Below are positions 1-5,764 of a stretch of 9,356 nt of DNA, in pieces. Where the stretch lies: contig HF992595.1 in assembly GCA_000436695.1 (NCBI GenBank), positions 1-9,356 of the forward strand, read 5' to 3'. A program made the translations under genes and the position numbers. The DNA is from Prevotella sp. CAG:1185. Lineage in GTDB: Bacteria > Bacteroidota > Bacteroidia > Bacteroidales > Bacteroidaceae. Numbering within the stretch: the first letter of the stretch is position 1; the number at the start of each line of letters is the position of its first letter. The notes beneath the pieces are model-generated. The model made no database searches and was not told the DNA's origin. It saw only the letters and a program-made list of their open reading frames with translations.

Positions 1-901
1 CGCCAGTGCCTATTATTGTAATTCCAACAAGCCAGACTCTGCCGAGAAATATATATTAATGTCCATAAAAGCCAAGCCTACGGCAAGGGCTAACTATATA
101 CTCGGAGTGATATACATGGAAAAGGGACGAAAAGCCGAGGCATGGAAGCTATACGAAAAGGCTGTTGCTGACGGCGACTTCGACATCAAGGCTGAAGTGC
201 TGGCATGGATGTCTGACGTAAAGAAGGAGCAGGGCGAATATAAAGAGGCCATGGAACTGGCGGAAAAAAGCAAGGCAGCGATAGACAGTCTGAAGGCAAG
301 ACAACATACAGAAGACATGCTTGCACTACAAGAGGACATCGAGAAAGACGAAGCCGTGAAGAATGCCGGACAATGGATGCCGACTGCAGCCACTGCCATT
401 GCTGCGCTCGCAATTATCATCATAGCTGCCGCCGTATACCACAGAAAGAAGATGAGCCGGGCAAGAAACCTGATGGAGGAAGACAGGGAGAAGATTGAGA
501 TGTACACGCAGCAAATGGAGAGCATGGCGGCATCGGGTAAGGACAGGGACAAAGAAATAAAGAAACTGAAAAAGAAAATTGAAGACATCAGGAAGAATGA
601 GGCTGAAACAGTGAGCCGCGGAAAAAGGCTGCACAAAGAGATTGCCGACGGAGGAACAACCATAAAATGGAGCAAGGACGACTTTGAGGCATTCATCGAA
701 TACTTCAGAATTGAATATGCAGAAAAGGCAAAAGAGGCTGAAAGCAGATACGGCAAGCTGACAACCAACAGTCTGTTTGCACTCTCGCTGATAACCATAG
801 GTTTCAGCGACAAGGACATTCAGCGCATTATGGCTGTGACACCGGGAGCACTGAGAACTATCAAATACAGGCTGAAAAAGCAAATCAAAATGGTGAATTG
901 A
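1..901 (+). CDS. Membrane-tethered TPR regulator with C-terminal LuxR-like helix-turn-helix (5' partial)
   Basis: The frame is open from base 2, so the ATG at 59 is probably internal and the true start lies outside the window. Numbering from that Met, TPR-like helical pairs run through about residue 80 and continue upstream of it. A transmembrane helix follows at about 107-127, then a Lys/Glu-rich coiled coil at about 133-196. The C-terminus (about 204-276) has a conserved Trp region, an LT motif at 235-236, and a helix-turn-helix around GFSDKDIQRIMAVTPGALR, resembling LuxR/GerE-type DNA-binding domains. Basic residues just after the membrane helix (YHRKK) suggest the TPRs are periplasmic and the HTH cytoplasmic. 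This would make it a one-step transmembrane transcription regulator, a design common in Bacteroidetes. No kinase or receiver domain is visible. Its signal and target genes cannot be told from here. The last codons (MVN-stop) lie inside a 7-bp tandem repeat. The gene converges on the yqeY/dcw operon. Confidence 0.8.
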   Translation, partial: ASAYYCNSNKPDSAEKYILMSIKAKPTARANYILGVIYMEKGRKAEAWKLYEKAVADGDFDIKAEVLAWMSDVKKEQGEYKEAMELAEKSKAAIDSLKARQHTEDMLALQEDIEKDEAVKNAGQWMPTAATAIAALAIIIIAAAVYHRKKMSRARNLMEEDREKIEMYTQQMESMAASGKDRDKEIKKLKKKIEDIRKNEAETVSRGKRLHKEIADGGTTIKWSKDDFEAFIEYFRIEYAEKAKEAESRYGKLTTNSLFALSLITIGFSDKDIQRIMAVTPGALRTIKYRLKKQIKMVN

Positions 902-923
902 GAATGGAGAATTGAGAATTTTA
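889..923. repeat. 7-bp tandem repeat (AATTGAG type) overlapping the stop codon of the regulator gene
   Basis: Five consecutive heptamers are visible: AATGGTG, AATTGAG, AATGGAG, AATTGAG, AATTTTA. The regulator's final Met-Val-Asn codons and its TGA stop (899-901) are made of repeat units. The AATT-based 7-bp unit matches the one between yqeY and ftsZ (2013-2117), so the two blocks probably belong to one repeat family. Confidence 0.7.
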
Positions 924-970
924 CCAACAGGACTTATCATACTGAACTTACAAAACACGGCAAACGATGA

Positions 971-1032
971 TGCAAAAGGTATGCTTTTGCATGCTGAAAA
1001 GTGGCCTTTTAGAACGCAAAAGGACACCTTTT
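971..1032. repeat. Cluster of three short AAAAG/CTTTT hairpins
   Basis: Three inverted repeats follow one another closely. The first is TGCAAAAG / CTTTTGCA with a 5-nt loop (971-991). The second is AAAAG / CTTTT with a 4-nt loop (997-1010). The third is AAAAGG / CCTTTT with a 3-nt loop (1018-1032). The shared AAAAGG...CCTTTT theme suggests a dispersed palindromic repeat of the REP type. It could also end transcripts from the regulator gene, about 70-130 bases after its stop. Both roles are inferences; the inverted repeats themselves are plain in the sequence. Confidence 0.6.
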
Positions 1033-1155
1033 AAAGATACGGAAATAAAGATATAGATTTATTTACTTATTAAGGTTGACCAAAACAGGACGTATTACTG
1101 ATAATGGTTGACTCTAATTGCATACTGATACGCATGGATCATTTATCAATTTTAG

Positions 1156-1363
1156 TTTATAAAAAACTCATCACTCGTCACAATCGCGCGTAACAAACTG
1201 TCTGTCAAGATGTTAAGATGTGACGAGTTGCCTAACCTACTCATCACGGCTGACGTAAGTATGACGGGCGTGACGAGTTAAGAAATCAACTCGTCACATC
1301 ATAAGTTATTGAAATTCAATGCATTATACACGATTGTGACGAGTGACGAGTTTTCTTTATAAA
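1156..1363. repeat. Fold-back element made of TGACGAG/CTCGTCA motifs, MITE-like
   Basis: The ends are inverted copies: 1164-1186 matches the reverse complement of 1331-1353 at 22 of 23 positions. Each arm holds two CTCRTCA motifs in tandem. The arms are bordered by TTTATAAA (1156-1163 and 1356-1363). That octamer is its own reverse complement, so it can be read as part of the inverted repeat or as an 8-bp target duplication. Inside lies a perfect 10-bp stem, GTGACGAGTT / AACTCGTCAC, with an 8-nt loop (1270-1297). Further TGACGAG or near copies occur at 1221-1227, 1239-1247 (ACTCATCAC) and 1262-1268 (TGACGGG). No reading frame of note lies within. It may be a non-autonomous mobile repeat, a bidirectional terminator between convergent genes, or a binding-site cluster. 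Confidence 0.6.
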
Positions 1364-1365
1364 GT

Positions 1366-1410
1366 AGTTAAAGGAGTTAAAGGAGTTAGAGGAGTTAAAG
1401 GAGTTTGAGC
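1366..1410. repeat. 9-bp tandem repeat, unit AGTTAAAGG
   Basis: Four full units (1366-1401, the third with one change, AGTTAGAGG) are followed by a degenerate fifth, AGTTTGAGC. The array begins three bases after the fold-back element. Each junction reads AAGGAG, which resembles a Shine-Dalgarno core, but no reading frame follows it, so this is probably chance. Short arrays like this vary in copy number by replication slippage. Confidence 0.8.
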
Positions 1411-1486
1411 CGTGTGTTCTGCTATTAACGTTAGACTCTATACAACATTTTGTGCAGATGGAGACAAAGTTCTGTTGCCGGCACAT

Positions 1487-1536
1487 CAAAAAACAAATCA
1501 GCCTGAGCAGACCTTTTTAGTCCGTTCAGGCTGATT
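1487..1536 (-). terminator. Rho-independent terminator of the murG-yqeY operon
   Basis: Perfect 11-bp arms AATCAGCCTGA (1496-1506) and TCAGGCTGATT (1526-1536) enclose a 19-nt spacer. The spacer can extend the stem further through GAC/GTC pairing around a CTTTTTA loop. On the minus strand the stem is followed by a T-rich tract, TTGTTTTTTG (1495-1487 plus neighbours). The hairpin begins 27 bases past the yqeY stop codon. On the plus strand only a weak T tract follows (TTATCATTTTAT), so use in both directions is possible but less likely. Confidence 0.9.
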
Positions 1537-1562
1537 ATCATTTTATATAAGAAAGAAAATGC

Positions 1563-2009
1563 TTAGGCAAGCAGTTTCTTTACGATGCCGGAAATAACGC
1601 GGCCGTCGGCACGACCAGCCATCTGTTTAGAGGCAACGCCCATAACCTTGCCCATGTCTTTCATGCCCTGGGCACCTGTCTGTGCAATTATTTCCTTAAC
1701 GGCTGCCTCGATTTCCTCTTCTGTCATAGCCTTCGGCAGATAACCTTCGATTACAGCAACCTGTGCCAGCTCCTCGTCTGCAAGGTCCTGACGGTTTTGC
1801 TGCACGTATGTGGCAGCCGACTCCTTGCCCTGCTTAGCCAGTTTGGCAAGAATCTTCATGGCATCGGCATCCTCAAGAGTGTCGTTGGCTCCCGGAGCTG
1901 TCTTTGCCTCAATAAACACTTTCTTGATGTTGCGCAAGGTTTCAAGACGCACCTTGTCGCGGGCCTTCATGGCCTCCTTTATATCATTGCTTATCTGATC
2001 AAATAACAT
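1563..2009 (-). CDS. GatB/YqeY domain protein
   Basis: This 148-residue protein has the usual length and motifs of the YqeY family. These are an N-terminal helical half (MKARDKVRLETLRNIKK), the central EGYLPKAMTEEEI motif (88-100), and a glycine-rich C-terminal stretch MKDMGKVMGVASKQMAGRADG (116-136) ending in IVKKLLA. The family shares the tail domain of GatB, the tRNA-binding subunit of the Asp/Glu-tRNA amidotransferase, but stand-alone YqeY proteins have no firmly assigned reaction. A role in tRNA recognition or amidation is an inference from homology only. It is the last gene before the operon terminator. It is separated from ftsZ by 110 bases of 7-bp repeats that reach to within three bases of its ATG, leaving no Shine-Dalgarno sequence. 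Whether it is expressed by read-through from ftsZ or by its own promoter cannot be told. Confidence 0.92.
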   Translation of the reverse strand: MLFDQISNDIKEAMKARDKVRLETLRNIKKVFIEAKTAPGANDTLEDADAMKILAKLAKQGKESAATYVQQNRQDLADEELAQVAVIEGYLPKAMTEEEIEAAVKEIIAQTGAQGMKDMGKVMGVASKQMAGRADGRVISGIVKKLLA

Positions 2010-2012
2010 TTT

Positions 2013-2117
2013 AATTAAGAATTAAGAATTATAAATTATGAAACGAAGTTCAGCGTCAGCCAATTATAAATTATGAATTATGAATTGTGAATTATGAATT
2101 ATAAATTATAAATTAGC
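2013..2117. repeat. Interrupted 7-bp tandem repeat (AATTATG/AATTATA/AATTAAG) between ftsZ and yqeY
   Basis: Four heptamers occupy 2013-2040 (AATTAAG twice, AATTATA, AATTATG). A 21-base non-repeat segment with higher GC follows (2041-2061). Then come eight more units at 2062-2117 (AATTATA, AATTATG twice, AATTGTG, AATTATG, AATTATA twice, AATTAGC). The block fills nearly the whole ftsZ-yqeY gap. It stops three bases short of the yqeY start codon and two bases short of the end of ftsZ. It appears to have expanded inside the operon between two co-directional genes. Confidence 0.85.
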
Positions 2118-2119
2118 AA

Positions 2120-3436
2120 TCATCCAAACTTTATTGTTCCCTGTATTTTGTTGTCCTCGTTTTCGGCCTTCTTCACCTGTCCCATCGACTGGTTGCGTAT
2201 CTCCTCAAGTTCCTGACGGGTGCGCTTGTATGTAGGCGTCGACTCAACAGATGATATAACGTCGTCGTTGTCGAGGTCTTCCTGACGGAATATATATATG
2301 TGCGGACGGCGCTTGTATTTAGCACTCTTGCTGTCGGTGCCGTAATAGTGCTCACGCTTAGCACGGCGCTCGGCAGCCTTCTCTTCTTCCTCGGCACGGC
2401 GCTCGTTCTCCTCCTGAGTGTGCTTCTTGTAGTGTTCGTTCATGCCGTCTACGTTCTCAATGCCGAAGCCTGTGGCAAGGATTGTAACCTTAACCTTGTT
2501 GCCCAGTTCGGGGTCGGTGGCAAGTCCCCACTTGATTTCAAAGTCGTTGCCAAACTTAGCCATGAAGTCGTTGACGTCGTTCATCTCCTCCATCATCAGA
2601 CCGTTGTTGCTGTTCTTGTCGCTGCAGAACGATATGCTGAGCAGAATCTTCTTGGCGTTGAACACATCATTGTCGTTGAGCAAAGGTGAGTTGAGAGCGT
2701 CTTCTATGGCACGCTTTACACGGCCTTCGCCTTCGCCGTAGCCCGTACTCATTATGGCCACGCCGCCGTCTTTAAGCACGGTCTTAACATCGTTGAAGTC
2801 GAGGTTGATAAGTCCGTGAACGGTGATAATCTCGGCGATGCTCTTGGCTGCTATGCTCAGGGTGTCGTCGGCCTTGCCGAAGGCGTCGAGAATAGACAGC
2901 TCTGTGTAAATCTCGCGCAGACGCTCGTTGTTGATAACGAGCAGGGCGTCAACATGCTTCGACATCTCCTCCACTCCGTCGAGAGCCTGGTCGATTTTGC
3001 GCTCGCCCTCAAATCGGAACGGTATGGTAACGATACCCACGGTAAGTATGCCAAGTTCCTTAGAGACGCGTGCGATTACAGGGGCTGCGCCTGTGCCTGT
3101 ACCTCCGCCCATTCCGGCGGTGATGAATGCCATCTTGGTGCCGTCGTTGAGCATAGCCTTTATGTCTTCAATGCTCTCCTCTGCAGCCTCGCGCGCCTTT
3201 GCAGGCTTGTTGCCGGCTCCGAGTCCCTCCTTGCCGAGCTGCAGATGCACGGGCACTGGCGAATCGTTGAGTGCCTGATTGTCTGTGTTGCACAGCACGA
3301 ACGACACGTCGTGTATGCCCTCGCGGTACATGTGGTTAACGGCGTTGCCTCCACCGCCGCCTACTCCGATAACTTTTATTATGCTCTTTTCTTTTTCGGG
3401 CTCACCGAAATCCACTATTCTTTGTGTATCAGCCAT
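2120..3436 (-). CDS. ftsZ: Cell division protein FtsZ
   Basis: FtsZ is the bacterial tubulin GTPase that polymerises at mid-cell into the cytokinetic ring. The 438-residue product shows the N-terminal glycine-rich nucleotide site (VGGGGGNAV, about 25-33), the tubulin signature GGGTGTG at 110-116, and the T7 catalytic loop NLDFNDVK at 211-218. The T7 aspartates D213 and D216 correspond to those that trigger GTP hydrolysis in the partner subunit. The globular part ends at about residue 325. After it come a charged Glu/Arg-rich linker (about 340-375) and a TPTYKR motif at 400-405. That motif resembles the conserved C-terminal peptide (IPxFLR type) that binds FtsA and other partners. Unusually, about 33 more residues follow it, ending GTIKFG. 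The gene lies 57 bases downstream of ftsA with no obvious promoter or strong ribosome site between them. Only a purine stretch, ACAGAGAT, precedes the ATG. Confidence 0.98.
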   Translation of the reverse strand: MADTQRIVDFGEPEKEKSIIKVIGVGGGGGNAVNHMYREGIHDVSFVLCNTDNQALNDSPVPVHLQLGKEGLGAGNKPAKAREAAEESIEDIKAMLNDGTKMAFITAGMGGGTGTGAAPVIARVSKELGILTVGIVTIPFRFEGERKIDQALDGVEEMSKHVDALLVINNERLREIYTELSILDAFGKADDTLSIAAKSIAEIITVHGLINLDFNDVKTVLKDGGVAIMSTGYGEGEGRVKRAIEDALNSPLLNDNDVFNAKKILLSISFCSDKNSNNGLMMEEMNDVNDFMAKFGNDFEIKWGLATDPELGNKVKVTILATGFGIENVDGMNEHYKKHTQEENERRAEEEEKAAERRAKREHYYGTDSKSAKYKRRPHIYIFRQEDLDNDDVISSVESTPTYKRTRQELEEIRNQSMGQVKKAENEDNKIQGTIKFG

Positions 3437-3493
3437 ATCTCTGTTTATTTTTTATCGTATTTATAAGTTTGTTACAACGATGCCGCATCTGCC

Positions 3494-4936
3494 TTATTCG
3501 TCCTCAGAAACAAGACTCTTAAACCAGTTCTTGAGTCTCTTCACGTGAGGATTCATGCCTTTCTTTTCCTTCACTGGCTCTTCGTCAGCCGGTTTTTCGT
3601 TTTCGCGCTCCTTTCGTGCGGCCTCTTCGGCAGCCTTGCGGCGCATCTCTTCAATCTTCTGTTTCTCAGCCTCGGTAAGCACCACGCCCTCGCTGTTGCT
3701 GCGCGGCTGCACATGAGGCTGCTGCTGCACATTGGCTGCCGGTTTTGGCTTGTCAGTGCCGAACAAGTCGGTGTGTTCGTTGTAATCTTCGCCGGCGCAG
3801 TTCATGTCGCCTTTGGCCAGTATGCCGAGCACGGTGTTCATCATGCCGTTGTGGGCATTGATGTCAGGGTTGCTCGAATTGATAGTCTGCGTAACAAACT
3901 TCGCAATACGTATTTTCTCTATGTGTGTGTGGTTTCTGAAGGCAATGTCTATGTTCTTCATGTTAGAGCCTCCTCCTGTGAGAATGATGCCACCGAGCAG
4001 ACGGTCGGCATATTCAACAGGCACCTGATACCACACATTCTCAATGATTTCCTGCAGTCGTCCTTCAACAATATCAATAAACTTGCGGCACTCAACGCTT
4101 CGCTCAGAGTCGATAGGCAGCATCAGCGTGTTGTCAATATCGTTGTTGTCGGTATAGGCATTGCCGTATTTCAGCTTCATCTTTTCCGCGTCGGCCTCAT
4201 CCATCTGCAGTGAGGCAATGTCCTTGGTTATGTTGTTTCCTCCAAGAGGTATGACGGCAAGATGACGAAGGATATTCTTATAGTAAACAGAAACGGTAGT
4301 AGTGTCGGCACCAAGGTCAACAAGCACGCATCCCGAACGCTTCTCAGAGTCAGAGAGCACGCTGTCGGCAAGCGCCAGCGGCGCCAGATACATCTCGGCA
4401 ATGGCAATGCCGGCAGTCTCGAAACATTTGTTCAGATTGCGGTAAAAGGTCTTGCGCCACAATATATTGAGGAAGTTGCCTTCAAGTCGGCTGCACTGTA
4501 TGCCCACGGGGTCGAGCTGCAGCTGGTTGCCCACCTTATATTCCTGTGTGGCCGCGTCAAGAATTTCCTGCTCAGGATAAGTCATGTTGCGGTTGGTGTC
4601 CATCAGCTCGTTGACCATCTCCTGCGTAACGATAGTGTCGCTCAGAAGGTCTCTGCCTATAACATTTTTCTCGCTGCGTATAGACTGTCCGCCCACGCCG
4701 ACATACACCTGCGAAATCTCTGACTTCAGAGCCACGGAGAGTTTCTTCACTATGTTGGACACACATTGAACAGTCTGATTAATATTGTAAACGACACCCT
4801 TGCGGATGAACGATGATGAGTCTTCTTTCACAACGGCAAGCACAGATATGCTTCCGTCAAGATTCTTCTTGCCCGCAATACCTGTAACCTTTGATGAGCC
4901 CAATTCTATTGCTACTATAAAATCCTTTGCTGCCAT
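3494..4936 (-). CDS. ftsA: Cell division protein FtsA
   Basis: FtsA is the actin-like ATPase that anchors FtsZ filaments to the inner membrane and recruits later division proteins. The 480-residue product has the phosphate-1 loop AIELGSSKVTGI (9-20), the phosphate-2 loop VLVDLGADTTTVSVY (204-218) and the adenosine motif GIILTGGGSNMKNI (316-329). The SHS2-type 1C insertion should lie around 85-165. The C-terminus is longer than in the roughly 420-residue E. coli protein. A linker rich in Gln/Pro and then Lys/Glu spans about 385-460 and leads to an amphipathic helix, NPHVKRLKNWFKSLV (462-476), that should be the membrane-targeting sequence. It begins 27 bases after ftsQ and is followed by ftsZ. 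No Shine-Dalgarno sequence is visible, which is usual in this phylum. Confidence 0.97.
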   Translation of the reverse strand: MAAKDFIVAIELGSSKVTGIAGKKNLDGSISVLAVVKEDSSSFIRKGVVYNINQTVQCVSNIVKKLSVALKSEISQVYVGVGGQSIRSEKNVIGRDLLSDTIVTQEMVNELMDTNRNMTYPEQEILDAATQEYKVGNQLQLDPVGIQCSRLEGNFLNILWRKTFYRNLNKCFETAGIAIAEMYLAPLALADSVLSDSEKRSGCVLVDLGADTTTVSVYYKNILRHLAVIPLGGNNITKDIASLQMDEADAEKMKLKYGNAYTDNNDIDNTLMLPIDSERSVECRKFIDIVEGRLQEIIENVWYQVPVEYADRLLGGIILTGGGSNMKNIDIAFRNHTHIEKIRIAKFVTQTINSSNPDINAHNGMMNTVLGILAKGDMNCAGEDYNEHTDLFGTDKPKPAANVQQQPHVQPRSNSEGVVLTEAEKQKIEEMRRKAAEEAARKERENEKPADEEPVKEKKGMNPHVKRLKNWFKSLVSEDE

Positions 4937-4963
4937 ACGTTATCAATTTGTTGTTTCTGTTTT

Positions 4964-5764
4964 TTATATGTCTGCCTTCTTACTCTTTTTGCATATTATC
5001 TGGTTGTCAAACTCCAGGTCTATGTAAGAGTATTTGTTCCAGCCGGCCTGGCTGAGTCCGTATTTGTAAAACTTCTTCAGCCGGTCCATTTTCTTCGCTA
5101 CAAAGTCCTGTACGAGAGCCTTGCGGCGGTTAATGTATTTAGTCTGCGGAAGATTTCCGAGATATACGATGTGCTCGCCTACGCGGGGCACAAGTTCAAC
5201 GCCCATGTCGGGCAAGATGTTAATCTGCACAATCTGGTTTTTCCAGAAGTCGTCTTTCATCAGCTCATTTGCAAGATAAGCCAGATAGTTGCGGGCATAC
5301 CAGCGGCTGACGTATCCGGTGGCTATTATCAGGTCTGACGTGTACTTGCTGTTAGGCATTATGCCTCCCTCCTCGTCAAGATAATAGTCGTCACCGCTGA
5401 CATTCTTAACCCTCACGATGGGCAGTCGCTGCGTGATGCTTATAAAGACGTTGCCGTCCTTTGTCTTATAGCACTGTGCAGTGTTGACAAAGGGCGTGTC
5501 TTTCAGTTTGTCCTCGATGTCACGCGGATTGACATCGGCCATTTTCTTTTTAAACGGGTAAAGGCGGCTTCGCTCAAGAATGCGCTTAACCTCCTTTGCA
5601 CTGAGGAATCCGTTGGTGCTTTCATCCTCAACATTTATCGTAACCTTGGTACACACGCTATGTGTCTCCTCCGGGTGATTGAACGATGTTATCGCCATCA
5701 CCAGGTAAACCGCAAGAAACACGTCGAGCGTTACGAGAATGGTTCTTTTAAGTTTCCGATGCAT
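4964..5764 (-). CDS. ftsQ: Cell division protein FtsQ
   Basis: FtsQ is the bitopic divisome scaffold that, with its partners, couples the Z-ring to septal peptidoglycan synthesis. The 266-residue product has a short basic cytoplasmic tail (MHRKLKR) and one transmembrane helix at about 8-26. The periplasmic part begins with a POTRA-like region at about 37-115, containing FLSAKEVKRIL and PFVNTAQCYKTKDGNVFISITQRLPIVRV. A second domain runs to about 255 and contains the YIDLEFDNQIICK ending typical of this family. Sequence similarity among FtsQ proteins is low, so the call rests on topology, the ITQRLPIVRV element and its place between murC and ftsA. Its ATG follows the murC TAA with no base between them, which points to translational coupling. 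Confidence 0.93.
   Translation of the reverse strand: MHRKLKRTILVTLDVFLAVYLVMAITSFNHPEETHSVCTKVTINVEDESTNGFLSAKEVKRILERSRLYPFKKKMADVNPRDIEDKLKDTPFVNTAQCYKTKDGNVFISITQRLPIVRVKNVSGDDYYLDEEGGIMPNSKYTSDLIIATGYVSRWYARNYLAYLANELMKDDFWKNQIVQINILPDMGVELVPRVGEHIVYLGNLPQTKYINRRKALVQDFVAKKMDRLKKFYKYGLSQAGWNKYSYIDLEFDNQIICKKSKKADI

Larger units (their letters stand above)
902..1562. other. Gene-free, repeat-rich convergent intergenic region
   Basis: No credible coding region or RNA gene was seen between the two converging genes. The stretch holds the tail of a 7-bp repeat, three short hairpins, a fold-back element, a 9-bp tandem array and the operon terminator. Bases 1033-1155 and 1411-1486 contain nothing I can name. 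Confidence 0.7.

Noticed and set aside
94..819. 241-codon open frame on the minus strand opposite the TPR regulator
   Set aside because: Its Ser/Leu/Phe-rich product is what an antisense frame of a Lys/Glu/Ala-rich gene gives. The plus-strand frame has recognisable TPR, membrane and HTH segments and is open past the window edge.
1156..1410. CRISPR array, considered because of the repeated TGACGAG motifs and regular 9-bp units
   Set aside because: The motifs are 7-9 bp, occur in both orientations and are irregularly spaced or directly tandem. There are no 25-40 bp direct repeats with unique spacers and no cas genes.
2816..3466. 216-codon open frame on the plus strand opposite ftsZ
   Set aside because: It is antisense to the conserved GTPase domain of ftsZ and its product resembles no family I know, so it is best read as a by-product of high-GC third positions.
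3545..4213. 222-codon open frame on the plus strand opposite ftsA
   Set aside because: It overlaps ftsA entirely on the other strand and shows no domain of its own, only apparent hydrophobic runs produced by complementing Lys/Glu codons.
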